Counted from the stretch's first letter, positions 7,845-17,374 are shown. The stretch is DNA of 64,000 bases from Leptolyngbya sp. PCC 7375 (GCF_000316115.1 NZ_JH993797.1:186001-250000); one strand, 5' to 3'. Notes: generated from the sequence alone by a model not told the origin. Numbers and translations: made by a program.

Positions 7845-8864
7845 TTATGGACGAGGATATTCAAGCTGTAAGGCAGTCACTTCAGCAGTGCTCGTGCCAT
7901 ACAATGTCTCAATCTCTTGTAAAGTGATATCCAGCGATGCGACAGGTGGGAGATCACTGCGTACCTCAATAGTTCGGCTGGCAGTCTTGTTTGTGCCGTG
8001 AATTTTATCGGGTACTATCATGAGGCCACGCCTGGTGATGACACAGGCATCAGAAGTATGCAACGAGAATGCTTTAGAGCGATAGGTGCGTGAATAGGCG
8101 TCAGCCACCAGTGACAAGGCGACTTCGTCAACGCCTTCAGTGATCGGAATATCAATATCTTCACGAGTCCAGAATGAAAGACCGTTGGCAACCATCGTGA
8201 AAATGCTTTTAGCGCTCAATTTAAACTGTTCGCTATGGTGCTCGGTTCCCCAGCTTTGAATACCCATCGCCTGGGCAACTAAAGCAGCTTTCCCATGGCC
8301 TGCGATCGCATCTACTAAAGCCACGGACACAGGAATTGATGCCGTTACTCCAGTTGTGGTGATAATGCTGCCATCAGAGACGTAGCGCGTATTCTGTAGC
8401 CATTCAGTTTGAGGAAACTTCTTTTTAAGACTGTCATACGAGAACCAATGGCATACGCTTTTGCGACCAGTAAGCAGACCAGCATTGGCTAACACCCAAA
8501 CACCATCGCATACCCCTACGATAGTTGTACCTTTCTTGGCCTGGGCATTGACCCATGCGAGTAAAGTGGGATCTTTTCTGCGAATAACGGCAGGAACAAT
8601 AACATAGTCAGCTCCCTCTGGAAATTGTGAATCAAACTCTGCAATTGTGGCCTGTGGCTGTAGCTTAAGGGCAGGCAGCATTTGCATAGGCCCTGCTTGG
8701 GTTGCGATCGCTAACACTTGGGCAACACCAGACTCGGCCAGAACACCATAGGGGATAACGTAGTCCGTTAGTTCAGTGGAGCTATTCTCTGCAACAATGG
8801 CGACAACCGGTTTTGTCCGGTTAAATCGTGGGGCATATGCAGGAATACCAGATGTCATGGACAT
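7845..8864 (-). CDS. DJ-1/PfpI family protein
   Basis: 339 residues. The N-terminal 200 residues form a class I glutamine amidotransferase-like (DJ-1/PfpI) domain with the nucleophile C119 in the elbow VGVCDGVWVLANAGLL and the later ITTTGVTASIPVSVALVDAI helix. In AraC-type GATase regulators this domain precedes a helix-turn-helix, but here the C-terminal 130 residues show none. They begin WGTEHHSEQFKL and look like a second, partial DJ-1-like lobe (DACVITRRGLMIVP). Activity is unknown. A complete stand-alone protein is likely. Confidence 0.75.
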   Translation of the reverse strand: MSMTSGIPAYAPRFNRTKPVVAIVAENSSTELTDYVIPYGVLAESGVAQVLAIATQAGPMQMLPALKLQPQATIAEFDSQFPEGADYVIVPAVIRRKDPTLLAWVNAQAKKGTTIVGVCDGVWVLANAGLLTGRKSVCHWFSYDSLKKKFPQTEWLQNTRYVSDGSIITTTGVTASIPVSVALVDAIAGHGKAALVAQAMGIQSWGTEHHSEQFKLSAKSIFTMVANGLSFWTREDIDIPITEGVDEVALSLVADAYSRTYRSKAFSLHTSDACVITRRGLMIVPDKIHGTNKTASRTIEVRSDLPPVASLDITLQEIETLYGTSTAEVTALQLEYPRP

Positions 8865-8941
8865 GGCTTAGATCGTTGAGATTAATACTATGGGGAACGC
8901 AACATTCTCTGTGAAAACGAACTCCGATACGCCCATTGTAG

Positions 8942-9646
8942 TCAAGAAACCCTTAAGCTACGTATTCGATAGAAAACAGAAAACAGGCATAGGCCAACAA
9001 CAAAGCCTGACATCGCCCCCGATGCCGAATTGATGGCAAAAGACTGTAGATCCTGGGACTGATGTACCCAGTTAGCCAGCCCCATAAAGCTCAAAGTTGA
9101 ACAGCCGAGAATAGTGATTCCAGCCTGCACGGGGCGGGTACCAGGTGCTTTGGCAACGCTCAAGTACCAGCTCAGGATAGCTGCTAAACCGATAGCACCA
9201 CCACCATATTGAATCCATTTGAATATGGGCAATCCGCCCAGCGGGTAGCGTAAGCCAGCAAATCGCTGTACAAACCACCCCCATTCGTGGCTAGTGGCAT
9301 CTAGGAACGAATGGGTAGCGGCTCCTAACCAGAGACTGACAATAACAAGCACTAGCCACGATAATGAAACCTGTCGTTTAGATGGTGCCAGACCAAACAG
9401 TGTTAGGGTTGGTTTTTCCAACCACAGATACCATAAACCAAAGGCAAGCAAACCTTGGGGCACGGCATGGGTAATCAGCCCACTGATGCTGTGGCCGGGA
9501 GAATAAATGGGGTTTAGATAGAGGAAGTACGGCAGGTCTGGAGCCATACAGCCAATGATGAGTGGCGGCAACGGCAATCGCTTTTGAGACAGATACCACA
9601 GAGGGGCTGCAACGATTGTATGGGCTGGCGTATAGGGCATTGGCAA
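8942..9646 (-). CDS. DUF4184 family membrane protein
   Basis: 234 residues. The opening MPYTPAHTIVAAPLWYLS and the APDLPYFLY and AATHSFLDATSHEWGW motifs, with conserved histidines and aspartates, match the DUF4184 family, which is related to membrane-bound metal-dependent hydrolases of the YdjM type. About six hydrophobic spans are visible. A metal-binding role for the His/Asp residues is inferred; no substrate is known. Confidence 0.8.
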   Translation of the reverse strand: MPMPYTPAHTIVAAPLWYLSQKRLPLPPLIIGCMAPDLPYFLYLNPIYSPGHSISGLITHAVPQGLLAFGLWYLWLEKPTLTLFGLAPSKRQVSLSWLVLVIVSLWLGAATHSFLDATSHEWGWFVQRFAGLRYPLGGLPIFKWIQYGGGAIGLAAILSWYLSVAKAPGTRPVQAGITILGCSTLSFMGLANWVHQSQDLQSFAINSASGAMSGFVVGLCLFSVFYRIRSLRVS

Positions 9647-9719
9647 GTGAACATTTTCGTTTTCTATTCTGGCGTTATAACAACTTTGAGCTGATGGTGG
9701 CTACCGTTAATGGGGGGAA

Positions 9720-10628
9720 TTATTTCAGATGCTCTACGAGAAAGTCCACAAAGGTTTGCACTCGCAAAGAATATCGACGATTCGGTAAATAGAGGGCATA
9801 CACTCCCCTATCCATGCCCGCTTGGAGATGCACTTGAAAATCTGTCAGGACGGCTTGCAAGCGTCCGCAACGAAGGTCTTCATCAACTAACCAGGTGGGC
9901 ATCAACATCAAACCAACACCATCTAAACAAATCTGTCGCAACACTTCTGAATTATTGGCAATAATAGAACCCCGCACATTAACCTCACACGTCTCGGCAT
10001 GATGCAAAAATCGCCATCGGGTTGCACCTGTGCTGTAGGTAAATAACAGACAGTTGTGGTGGGCTAAATCATTGGGATGGGCAGGATAACCATAACGCTT
10101 AAAATAGCTGGGGCTGCCACACACTACGCGACTGTAATCCGCGAGCTTGCGAATAATTAATGTGGCCCCCGAGCGTTCCAGGTTACCGAGACGAATCACC
10201 ATATCCAGGTCATCTTCGACTAAATTGGCTAAGCCATCGCTCAGGCGTAGTTCCAGCTTTACCTCAGGGTATTGCTCTAGAAATTTATGCAGCAGCGGAG
10301 CAATATGGAGCCGACCAAAGGCCACTGGCATACTCACTCGCAAGACTCCCCGTGGCATGTCCTCTCCTTCCATCACACAGGCATTGGCTTCAGCCACATC
10401 CTGCAAGATTCTGGCTGCTTTTTCGTAATACTGTCGCCCTTGGGGTGTCAGGGTAATGCTGCGAGTAGACCGATTCAGCAGCTGAGTATTCAGCAACGTC
10501 TCAAGACCATTTACCTGACGGGTTACAGAAGACACTGCCAGATTGAGCTGTCTTGAGGCTTCCGAAAAGCCGCCCACGTCAACAACTTTGACAAATGACC
10601 GCATGGCCGCAAATTGATCCATGGCCAT
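9720..10628 (-). CDS. LysR family transcriptional regulator
   Basis: 302 residues. The N-terminal winged HTH (AAMRSFVKVVDVGGFSEASR, then LAVSSVTRQVNGLE) and the LRVSMPVAFGRLHIAPLL start of the effector domain place it in the large AaeR/DmlR-like LysR group. It is divergent from a DsbA-like oxidoreductase and an FAD monooxygenase, its likely targets. An inverted repeat of LysR-box type lies 14 bp before its own start, consistent with self-repression. Confidence 0.88.
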   Translation of the reverse strand: MAMDQFAAMRSFVKVVDVGGFSEASRQLNLAVSSVTRQVNGLETLLNTQLLNRSTRSITLTPQGRQYYEKAARILQDVAEANACVMEGEDMPRGVLRVSMPVAFGRLHIAPLLHKFLEQYPEVKLELRLSDGLANLVEDDLDMVIRLGNLERSGATLIIRKLADYSRVVCGSPSYFKRYGYPAHPNDLAHHNCLLFTYSTGATRWRFLHHAETCEVNVRGSIIANNSEVLRQICLDGVGLMLMPTWLVDEDLRCGRLQAVLTDFQVHLQAGMDRGVYALYLPNRRYSLRVQTFVDFLVEHLK

Positions 10629-10641
10629 TAAGCTCCTTCAG

Positions 10642-10660
10642 TTTTGCGTTTTTTGCAAAA
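10642..10660. promoter_or_regulatory. Candidate LysR box
   Basis: TTTTGC and GCAAAA arms around a 7-bp T-rich centre form a perfect dyad in the 122-bp gap between the divergent LysR and dsbA-like genes. It fits a T-N11-A LysR site. The assignment is inferred. Confidence 0.5.
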
Positions 10661-10750
10661 GTGCTTGGCATGGTGGCTATATTATCATTTTTTCTGAATG
10701 GAATTACGATTGAAATGTCGCAAGTTGGAACCCAGTTTTAGGAGGCAACC

Positions 10751-11398
10751 ATGACATTGACGATTGAAATTACATCGGACTTTATTTGTCCCTGGTGTTT
10801 AATTGCCCATCACAATTTGCAACAGGCAATTGCCCAGCTAGAAGCACCTGTCGATATTCAGTGGGTATGGCATCCGTTTGAGTTAAATCCAGATATGCCT
10901 GCAACGGGCATGGATCGTCGGGCTTATCGCACTAACAAATTTGGCAGTTGGGCCTATTCACAACAGTTAGATGCCCAAACCATTCAAGCGGGCATGGCCA
11001 ATGGTGTTGAATTCCGCTATGACCTGATGCAGAAGACACCCAATACACTCAATGCCCATCGTCTGACTGAATTAGCGGCAAACGTGGGTAAAGCCACAGA
11101 TATGGCAGAAAGAATTTTGCAGGCATATTTTACTGAAGGAGAAGACATTGGCGATATTGAAACGCTCTCAGCACTGGCTACTGAGGTTGGTCTCAACGGT
11201 GACCAGGTGAACGCATTTCTCTTATCTGATGAGGGTATTTCAGAAGTACGGGACTCCAAACAACAGGCAATTGCTCAAGGCATTCAAAGTGTGCCAACAA
11301 TGCAAATTGGTGACGCTGTATGGGTAGGCGGACAACCCGTGGATGTGTTTCTCTCGGCGCTGCAAACGGCCCAAGATTTAGAGGTCATAAAATCATGA
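10751..11398 (+). CDS. DsbA family (FrnE-like) oxidoreductase
   Basis: 215 residues of thioredoxin-like DsbA fold. The redox motif CPWC is in ITSDFICPWCLIAHHNLQ near the N-terminus, and the cis-proline region is GIQSVPTMQIGD. There is no signal peptide, so it is cytoplasmic, as for FrnE and 2-hydroxychromene isomerase relatives. AGGAGG precedes the ATG. Its stop overlaps the ATG of the FAD monooxygenase (ATGA), so the two are translationally coupled. Confidence 0.87.
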   Translation: MTLTIEITSDFICPWCLIAHHNLQQAIAQLEAPVDIQWVWHPFELNPDMPATGMDRRAYRTNKFGSWAYSQQLDAQTIQAGMANGVEFRYDLMQKTPNTLNAHRLTELAANVGKATDMAERILQAYFTEGEDIGDIETLSALATEVGLNGDQVNAFLLSDEGISEVRDSKQQAIAQGIQSVPTMQIGDAVWVGGQPVDVFLSALQTAQDLEVIKS

Positions 11399-12558
11399 AC
11401 AGTAACGGCCATGCCATTGTTATCGGCGGATCCTTAGGGGGACTGTTTACAGGGCTGCTTTTACGGTCGATTGGTTGGACTGTCGACATCTATGAACGCT
11501 CTGCCCAAACTCTCAATAGTCGCGGTGGTGGCATTGTGATGCAGCCTCAAGTGCTAGAGGCTTTTCGACGGACAGGCATTTCTCTGGATGACCTGGGGGT
11601 GGTTGCCCACGAGCGCTACTATCTAGCCCCCCAGGGCAATGTGGCTCAACGCATGGGAACTCGCCAGACCCTAACCTCCTGGAATCGTTTATATGGTCTC
11701 ATGCAGCGACAGTTTCCAGCAGAACACTATCATCTGGGGAAACAACTGACGGATATCCAACAAACGTCAGACTCTGTCACAGCTCAGTTTGCCGATGGCA
11801 CCTCAGCCACAGGTGATTTGCTGATCGGTGCCGATGGTCCTGGCTCTACGGTGCGGTCTCTGTTATTGCCGGATGCCAACTATCGCTATGCGGGCTATGT
11901 GGCCTATCGTGGCTTGGTGGATGAAGCTGATCTTGACCCAGATACGGCAGCACTGCTGACAGAACGGTTTGTGTTTTTTCAGTTGCCTAATTCTCACATT
12001 TTGCAATATGTGATTCCAGGGGAGGATGAATCTCTGGTGCCAGGAGAGCGTCGTTTTAATTGGGTCTGGTATGTCAATTACGATGAGACAACAGAATTAC
12101 CTCGCCTTCTGACGGATAAAGACGGCAGGCGACGTGATCATTCGATTCCGCCAGGGCTGTTGGCTCCTGCTGTAGAACAGGAGATGCGGGACTATGCTGA
12201 ACAGGTGCTGGCCCCACCCATGCAAAAGCTGGTGGCCGCAACCCGCGAGCCGTTTGTACAGGCAATTTTGGATCTCGACGTGCCCCAGATGGCATTTGGT
12301 CGGGTGATCCTGCTGGGGGATGCCGCATTTATTGTGCGACCCCACACGGCGGCGGGTACGTCTAAAGCGGCGGCAAATGCGATCGCACTTGCCGACAATC
12401 TCAGAATCCACAACCACGACATTGTCTCTGCTCTAAAGGCTTGGGAACCAGGGCAGCTAGTCGACGCAGAACGGCTGAGCCAACATGGACAGTTTCTAGG
12501 CAGACGGTCGCAGTTTACCCATGGTCTGGGTCGATTTCTTCCCCAGCATGTACATTAG
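11395..12558 (+). CDS. FAD-dependent monooxygenase
   Basis: 387 residues from the ATG at 11395 that overlaps the dsbA-like stop; in-frame extension upstream only reads through the previous gene. The Rossmann FAD motif is VIGGSLGGLFTGLLLRSIGW followed by the acidic strand end YER. The DG motif is DLLIGADGPGSTVR, and the GD motif is ILLGDAAFIVRPHTAAGTSK. That last motif resembles 2,6-dihydroxypyridine and 6-hydroxynicotinate hydroxylases, suggesting a small aromatic or heterocyclic substrate. With the DsbA-like protein it probably forms a small LysR-controlled operon. Confidence 0.85.
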   Translation: MNSNGHAIVIGGSLGGLFTGLLLRSIGWTVDIYERSAQTLNSRGGGIVMQPQVLEAFRRTGISLDDLGVVAHERYYLAPQGNVAQRMGTRQTLTSWNRLYGLMQRQFPAEHYHLGKQLTDIQQTSDSVTAQFADGTSATGDLLIGADGPGSTVRSLLLPDANYRYAGYVAYRGLVDEADLDPDTAALLTERFVFFQLPNSHILQYVIPGEDESLVPGERRFNWVWYVNYDETTELPRLLTDKDGRRRDHSIPPGLLAPAVEQEMRDYAEQVLAPPMQKLVAATREPFVQAILDLDVPQMAFGRVILLGDAAFIVRPHTAAGTSKAAANAIALADNLRIHNHDIVSALKAWEPGQLVDAERLSQHGQFLGRRSQFTHGLGRFLPQHVH

Positions 12559-13076
12559 CCATCAATAGGATGTGTGGGGGTTTCCAGTAACAGCTGATAA
12601 AACGCCAAATCAAGCCAGCGATTGAACTTAAAGCCTGCCTGTTTAATCGTGCCTGCGTGGGTAAATCCCAGTTTTTTGTGAAGGGTGATGCTGCCAGGAT
12701 TCTCAACATCAATGCCACCCACCATCACATGGTACTGCTGCTCAACAGCCGCTGCGATCAGCTGTTGCATCAGGGCATAGCCAATCCCTTGACCGCGATG
12801 ATCCCCATGGACATAGATAGAATGCTCAACCGAGTATTTGAACGCAGGCCAGGCACGAAATGTGCCATAGCTGGCGAAACCCAACAAAAAATCATTGTCG
12901 TCAACTGCGCCAATGACTGGAAAATTACCGTTCTGTTTTGCTGCAAACCACTGGACCATATTTTCTAAAGTGCGGGGCTGATAGTCATAGAGCGCTGTTG
13001 AATTGACAATCGCATCGTTGAGGATGGCTAAGATGGCATCGGCATGCGCATCATAGGTACATAAAACAAATCGCAC
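12555..13076 (-). CDS. GNAT family N-acetyltransferase (phosphinothricin acetyltransferase-like)
   Basis: 173 residues from the GTG at 13076, chosen because GAGGAG lies six bases before it; a longer frame begins at 13112. Motif A is SIYVHGDHRGQGIGYALMQQ, and IVNSTALYDYQPRT and GSITLHKKLGFTHAGTIKQ match the Pat/MnaT branch that acetylates phosphinothricin-like compounds or methionine sulfone. The substrate is inferred from family only. It ends tail to tail with the FAD monooxygenase, overlapping by 4 bp. Confidence 0.82.
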   Translation of the reverse strand: MRFVLCTYDAHADAILAILNDAIVNSTALYDYQPRTLENMVQWFAAKQNGNFPVIGAVDDNDFLLGFASYGTFRAWPAFKYSVEHSIYVHGDHRGQGIGYALMQQLIAAAVEQQYHVMVGGIDVENPGSITLHKKLGFTHAGTIKQAGFKFNRWLDLAFYQLLLETPTHPIDG

Positions 13077-13254
13077 TGGAGGCTCCTCGTCACTAATGAC
13101 AGCTATAACCACATTAGCAAGGCGGGAAGCTGTCCCATTGAGAATACAGGTAACGCTTTAATACCCCTCGTTTCTTGCCATTGATATGTCTGCTATTTAC
13201 TTCCATGTGGGGCGTTCAGTACCATCAGACAAGTTGGTCCCTAAAAAAGTGATT

Positions 13255-15429
13255 ATGAGTGGAAATGCAGGTCGGATTCAAGCCATTAACCAAATTATCC
13301 ATTGGGAGCCGCTGCCCCCCAAGACACCAGCCAGTCTTGAAGAAATGTGGGCAGAGAATGTTTTTAATCTACCCAAAATGAAGGCCACTCTGCCTAAGGC
13401 AGTATTTAAGTCAAGCAAAAAGACAATTGTTACTGGAGAAAAACTAGATCTCTCCATTGCTGACGCTGTCGCCAATGCCATGAAAGACTGGGCGATTTCT
13501 AAAGGGGCACTCTACTATGCCCACGTGTTCTATCCCATGACTAATCTAACGGCTGAAAAGCATGACGGTTTCATCGCGCCCCAGGGTGATGGTACGGTCA
13601 TTTCAGAATTTTCCGGTAAGTTATTATTCCAGGGTGAGCCAGATGGATCTTCGTTTCCCAATGGTGGCATTCGTGGCACCTTTGAAGCCCGAGGGTATAC
13701 CGCCTGGGATGTGACTAGTCCAGCCTACATTATAGATACGGACAACGGTGCTACGTTGTGCATTCCCACCGTATTTGTCTCTTGGACTGGAGAGGCCCTG
13801 GATAAAAAGGTACCGCTTTTGCGCTCTATCGCAGCTATGGACAAAGCGGCTCATAAGGTTTTGACACTTCTGGGAAATACCGAAGTTTCTCACGTCAACT
13901 CCAGCTGCGGGGCTGAACAAGAATACTTTTTAGTGGACGCTAATTTTGCAAGCCTGCGACCTGATCTTCTCTTAGCTGGGCGGACCCTGTTTGGTAAAGC
14001 CCCTGCCAAAGGACAAGAATTTGACGACCACTATTTTGGTGCGATTCCAGAACGGGTGCAGGTGTTTATGCAGGATGTGGAGGAAATTCTTTACAAATTA
14101 GGCATTCCTGCTAAAACTCGCCATAACGAGGTGGCACCAGGACAGTTTGAAATTGCACCATACTTTGAAGCGGCAAATGTGGCTAGCGATCACCAGCAGA
14201 TGATTATGACGGTGCTGCGTCACACTGCGAAAAAACATGGCTTTGTGTGCTTACTCCATGAGAAACCCTTTGCCGGTATTAATGGCTCTGGTAAACACGT
14301 CAACTGGTCCGTTAGTAACGCTACCCAGGGTAACTTGCTTGATCCCGGTGACTCTCCCCACGATAATACTCAGTTTCTGGTGTTCTGCGGTGCTGTGATT
14401 CGAGGTGTGCACAAGTATGGACCGTTGATGCGAGCTGCGATCGCAACGGCCAGCAACGACCACCGTCTAGGGGCAAACGAAGCGCCACCAGCGATTATGT
14501 CTGTGTATTTAGGCACCCAGCTTGAAGAAGTCTTTGATCAAATCAAAACTGGCTCCATTAGCGACTCCAAAAAGAAAGGGTTAATGGATTTGGGGGTGGA
14601 TGTGCTGCCGTATTTGACTAAAGATGCTGGCGATCGCAACCGCACCTCTCCCTTTGCCTTTACCGGCAACCGCTTTGAGTTTCGTGCCGTAGGGTCAAGT
14701 CAGTCGGTGGCAGGCCCCTTAATTGTTCTGAATACGATGCTGGCCGATTCCCTAACCTGGGTAGGGAATCGACTGGAAGCTGAACTCACTGGAGGGGCAG
14801 AACTCAACACCGCCATTCTGACTGTGCTCAAAGAGATTATGGAACAGCATGACGTGGTTGTTTTTGGTGGCAATGGCTATTCTGAAGAGTGGCACAAAAT
14901 GGCGGTTGAAGAGCGGGGGTTAGCCAACTTACCGACTACTGCCGATGCGCTGCCTATACTGCAAGAAGAGTATATTAGAGATCTGTTCCAGAAAACAGGG
15001 GTACTAACACCCATTGAGCTAGAAAGTCGTTTTCAGGTATATGCCGAGCAATATATTCTCTCGATTGAGGTGGAATCTAAATTAGTGGTCGATATGACCA
15101 AAACCAAGATTTACCCAGCAGCTGTTGAGTATTTGTCTAAGCTGTCATCGACTATTTCAAGCTTAGAGAATCTGGGCGTTTCCCTTGAAAAAGGGACTGC
15201 TCAAAAAATAGCAGAGTTAACCAATGCGATGGTAGCCAAGGTTACGCAGTTGAGTGAGGCCCTGGAGAAACATGACTTTAGCAGCACCCATGCACACATG
15301 GGCTACTGTGCGTCCACCTTGCGTCCGTTGATGGATGACGTGCGCGAGTATGCGGATGCGCTAGAAGGCGAAATCGCTGATGAATTCTGGCCTTTGCCGA
15401 CTTATCAGGAGATGCTATTTATCAAGTAA
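13255..15429 (+). CDS. glnN: Glutamine synthetase type III
   Basis: 724 residues from the ATG at 13255, the length I recall for cyanobacterial GlnN; an in-frame ATG at 13186 would add 23 residues unlike the family. GSIII makes glutamine from glutamate and ammonia with ATP and is induced by nitrogen starvation in cyanobacteria. Type III signatures are present: [29 protein letters not shown] (metal-binding glutamate), [26 protein letters not shown] and [20 protein letters not shown] (ATP/glutamate site). A strong terminator follows. No convincing NtcA box was found upstream. Confidence 0.95.
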   Translation: MSGNAGRIQAINQIIHWEPLPPKTPASLEEMWAENVFNLPKMKATLPKAVFKSSKKTIVTGEKLDLSIADAVANAMKDWAISKGALYYAHVFYPMTNLTAEKHDGFIAPQGDGTVISEFSGKLLFQGEPDGSSFPNGGIRGTFEARGYTAWDVTSPAYIIDTDNGATLCIPTVFVSWTGEALDKKVPLLRSIAAMDKAAHKVLTLLGNTEVSHVNSSCGAEQEYFLVDANFASLRPDLLLAGRTLFGKAPAKGQEFDDHYFGAIPERVQVFMQDVEEILYKLGIPAKTRHNEVAPGQFEIAPYFEAANVASDHQQMIMTVLRHTAKKHGFVCLLHEKPFAGINGSGKHVNWSVSNATQGNLLDPGDSPHDNTQFLVFCGAVIRGVHKYGPLMRAAIATASNDHRLGANEAPPAIMSVYLGTQLEEVFDQIKTGSISDSKKKGLMDLGVDVLPYLTKDAGDRNRTSPFAFTGNRFEFRAVGSSQSVAGPLIVLNTMLADSLTWVGNRLEAELTGGAELNTAILTVLKEIMEQHDVVVFGGNGYSEEWHKMAVEERGLANLPTTADALPILQEEYIRDLFQKTGVLTPIELESRFQVYAEQYILSIEVESKLVVDMTKTKIYPAAVEYLSKLSSTISSLENLGVSLEKGTAQKIAELTNAMVAKVTQLSEALEKHDFSSTHAHMGYCASTLRPLMDDVREYADALEGEIADEFWPLPTYQEMLFIK

Positions 15430-15463
15430 GTTGTTCTGTAGTGGCCGAGTGTGGTTTATTTTT

Positions 15464-15494
15464 GAGGCAAGGAGGGTACCTTGCCTCTTTTTTT
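15464..15494 (+). terminator. Rho-independent terminator of glnN
   Basis: A perfect 9-bp stem (GAGGCAAGG/CCTTGCCTC) with a 6-base loop is followed directly by seven T residues, 34 bp after the glnN stop. Confidence 0.9.
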
Positions 15495-15515
15495 ATGTGG
15501 TTTAAGTGCTAATAA

Positions 15516-15836
15516 TTGCCATGGATATTATTACAGAACTCGAAAAGTTTGATAGTAAACACAGATACTCTCGAAACTCTTGCTGCGCAACTTTCATCCG
15601 ATGCAGCATTAATCCAAACCTTGCTGGAGATTGCAAATGACAATACCCCTAAACTCCAAACTCCAAACACCTGGTTATTAAAGCGTTTTCAAGAAAACGG
15701 ATTTTCTTTTTCTCTTAATCAGATGGAGATTTTTTTAAAGCTATTGAGAGAGGCCACCCACTGGCAGGCAAAGCTACACCTATTGCAAATGTTATCAGGC
15801 TTTCAGATTCCTGCTAAGGCGCTTGCGCTTAAATAA
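15516..15836 (+). CDS. Small unknown helical protein, uncertain start
   Basis: The frame gives up to 106 residues; the convincing part begins around TDTLETLAAQLSSDAALIQ and continues to the stop, mainly amphipathic helices, cytoplasmic. I recognise no family. The start is odd: the natural ATG at 15521 opens a different frame (MDIITELEKFDSK) that soon stops, so a single-base frameshift near 15555 may have split the true 5' end from the body. Otherwise translation must start at a TTG. The last codons lie inside a repeat found inverted at 22.4 kb. Confidence 0.45.
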   Translation: MPWILLQNSKSLIVNTDTLETLAAQLSSDAALIQTLLEIANDNTPKLQTPNTWLLKRFQENGFSFSLNQMEIFLKLLREATHWQAKLHLLQMLSGFQIPAKALALK

Positions 15837-15912
15837 TCACCCCCATTACCCCATCACTCATCCACCCATCTACAGCCCAACCTGGGTCTGATTGTTGTGC
15901 AGTCTCCTTAGG
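15814..15912. repeat. Inverted-repeat family, copy 1
   Basis: About 98 bp that recur in opposite orientation at 22345-22442. The two copies share CTAAGGCGCTT, then AAATAATCACCCC, then the string ATTACCCCATCACTCATCCA continuing into CCCATCTACAGCCC, AACCTGG and TTGTTGTGCA. This copy covers the last codons of the 106-residue frame and the DNA after it, and lacks the 14-bp terminal inverted repeats of copy 2. Confidence 0.75.
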
Positions 15913-15937
15913 TCAGTTCAGGCTGCCACCAAGGCCG

Positions 15938-16249
15938 TTATGATCCCGAAAAAACAACGCCTTTTTGCTCTAACTGATACGCAGCAGCATGCCAAGTATT
16001 ACTTAGAACTACATTAAAGGTTTGAGCTTGGTGATCAATCCAATAGAAGCCGTTAGGAAGCTTTCCATTATATTTTTTTAGCCAATCATCCCAGAACGAC
16101 TTCTCTATAAATCCCATCCGGGATTCCATGGTTTTCATGGTTTGGCTGTTTGTCAAACTTTTCCGTTTACCCTCCAATACTTGCCACAGATGGATATTAC
16201 TGGGGACCTTAACGTGCTGGAGGTCTTCAACCTTTACGAATTCAGGCAT
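15938..16249 (-). CDS. Hypothetical protein
   Basis: 103 residues from the ATG at 16249 (MPEFVKVEDLQHVKVPSN); a longer frame opens at 16303. The composition looks like a real soluble protein, with a run WDDWLKKYNGKLPNGFYWID near the middle. No family recognised, no signal peptide and no membrane span. It stands alone between small unknown genes. The opposite-strand frame at 16128-16412 is judged a shadow. Confidence 0.5.
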   Translation of the reverse strand: MPEFVKVEDLQHVKVPSNIHLWQVLEGKRKSLTNSQTMKTMESRMGFIEKSFWDDWLKKYNGKLPNGFYWIDHQAQTFNVVLSNTWHAAAYQLEQKGVVFSGS

Positions 16250-16303
16250 ATTTATGTTCAAAAAACAACATCGATGGTCTAAGGGAATTCCCCATGACGA
16301 CAT

Positions 16304-16703
16304 TGATCACTGGCCGTATCTTGACCTCACTGAATCAATCATTAAACCACTACCAAATCCCTTTTGGGCAAATACAAGCAGCGTTACTGCCGTCATGCTA
16401 AGGCTTTTCTAGTGGACTTGGTCACATCAGATGCTGACCAAAAATAGTCTGTTAATCATGTAATCTCCTATCGCTAGAGATAGTGGCCCAAAGCCGTTAG
16501 GTCAGCAAAGCGACTGTTGTAGCCCCTATCACCTTGTTCGTTTCATCAAACATCAACCTTTGCGACATATAGCTTAACGGTAACTCAACGTTTTTAAAGA
16601 TAAGATGAATTTATTCAGAAATAACTAATGCATAAAGTGCATTTATTGATTTAACACTTACTAAAATCACTGCTTTGCACCTTCATTTAGGAAAAATAGA
16701 ATA
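16304..16703. other. Non-coding gap
   Basis: About 400 bp without a credible gene. The last 150 bp are AT-rich and probably hold the promoter of the 65-residue gene at 16704. Confidence 0.35.
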
Positions 16704-16901
16704 ATGATTAACACAAACGCTTATAACCTTGAGGTTAAATCAGGTACTCGAAACCATAAAGGTTATTTTGTGCAAGATACAACCTATCGGTTGGTTGACA
16801 TTGAGCAATCTGGGTGGGCTTTGATCTGTCAAGATAACACTACTTGCCACTATGTAGATCCTGATTGCTTGCAAGAATCATCTAGCATCCTTGGTAGCTG
16901 A
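16704..16901 (+). CDS. Small hypothetical protein, 65 residues
   Basis: It starts at an ATG with AGGA about 11 bases upstream. The sequence has a compact alternating pattern (GYFVQDTTYRLVDIEQSGWA, then LICQDNTTCHYVDPDCLQ) suggesting a small beta-rich domain with three cysteines. No family recognised. Confidence 0.5.
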   Translation: MINTNAYNLEVKSGTRNHKGYFVQDTTYRLVDIEQSGWALICQDNTTCHYVDPDCLQESSSILGS

Positions 16902-17013
16902 GCATTTCCCAAAATGGTACTTGTCCGTTTCTAACCAGGTTATCCATTGAGACTACTTTTTTAGGGTATCAACTCAAATCGGGACGTTTTCCTAAGGATA
17001 GAAATCAGGATAT

Positions 17014-17130
17014 AGAAGTCAGAATACATGGCCTTACTGGCTTCTGACTTCTCGCGCCTGACTCCCCATCTAGCCAAGATTTCCCGGCTTAAGCTGATGT
17101 CCCTTTTTTTAAAGCAGCATCAACTTAAGC
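17014..17130. repeat. Two hairpin repeats
   Basis: The first is a perfect 11-bp inverted repeat (AGAAGTCAGAA at 17014-17024, TTCTGACTTCT at 17042-17052), a type of dispersed repeat common in cyanobacteria. The second pairs 17087-17099 with 17118-17130 (GCTTAAGCTGATG/CATCAACTTAAGC, one mismatch) around a T7 loop. Either could end transcription of the 65-residue gene. Confidence 0.55.
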
Positions 17131-17197
17131 TAGCTGCTAGTCCAAAAATAGTATCTAACGCTTCATTCATTTAATAACCCCTTTAACAATTTATCCA

Positions 17198-17374
17198 ATG
17201 AAATCTTTGATTCAACATGCACGTTTTGATTCACAGACATCCATGTCCAAGGTAGAAGAAAACCTGATGCACAGACATATTTGTCTGTGCTGCTCAAGTG
17301 TTTTACTGCGGCATGTTTCTTCAGGTAAGCTTTCTTGGCGTTGTAGCCACTGTTGTCAAAATATGCCAGTTTAG
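17198..17374 (+). CDS. Small zinc-ribbon-like protein, 58 residues
   Basis: The ATG at 17198 opens a frame to TAG at 17372-17374. The C-terminal half has two cysteine pairs, HICLCCSSVLLRHV and WRCSHCCQNMPV, spaced as in a zinc ribbon. The LLRH...W.C.HC.Q.MP pattern resembles small cyanobacterial proteins I have seen annotated only as hypothetical. Function is unknown; metal binding is inferred from the cysteines. Confidence 0.55.
   Translation: MKSLIQHARFDSQTSMSKVEENLMHRHICLCCSSVLLRHVSSGKLSWRCSHCCQNMPV

Noticed and set aside
7716..7865. Short plus-strand frame starting MSHIREIIHKAIDRRR
   Set aside because: It looks protein-like at first but runs into the end of the opposite-strand DJ-1/PfpI gene; no ribosome site and no family. 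A gene remnant is possible.
13151..13165. GTA...TAC sequence upstream of glnN as an NtcA box
   Set aside because: The spacing between GTA and TAC is 9, not the 8 required by the NtcA consensus, and no well-placed -10 box follows.
16128..16412. Plus-strand frame of 94 codons
   Set aside because: It is antisense to the more protein-like minus-strand gene at 15938-16249 and lacks a ribosome site.
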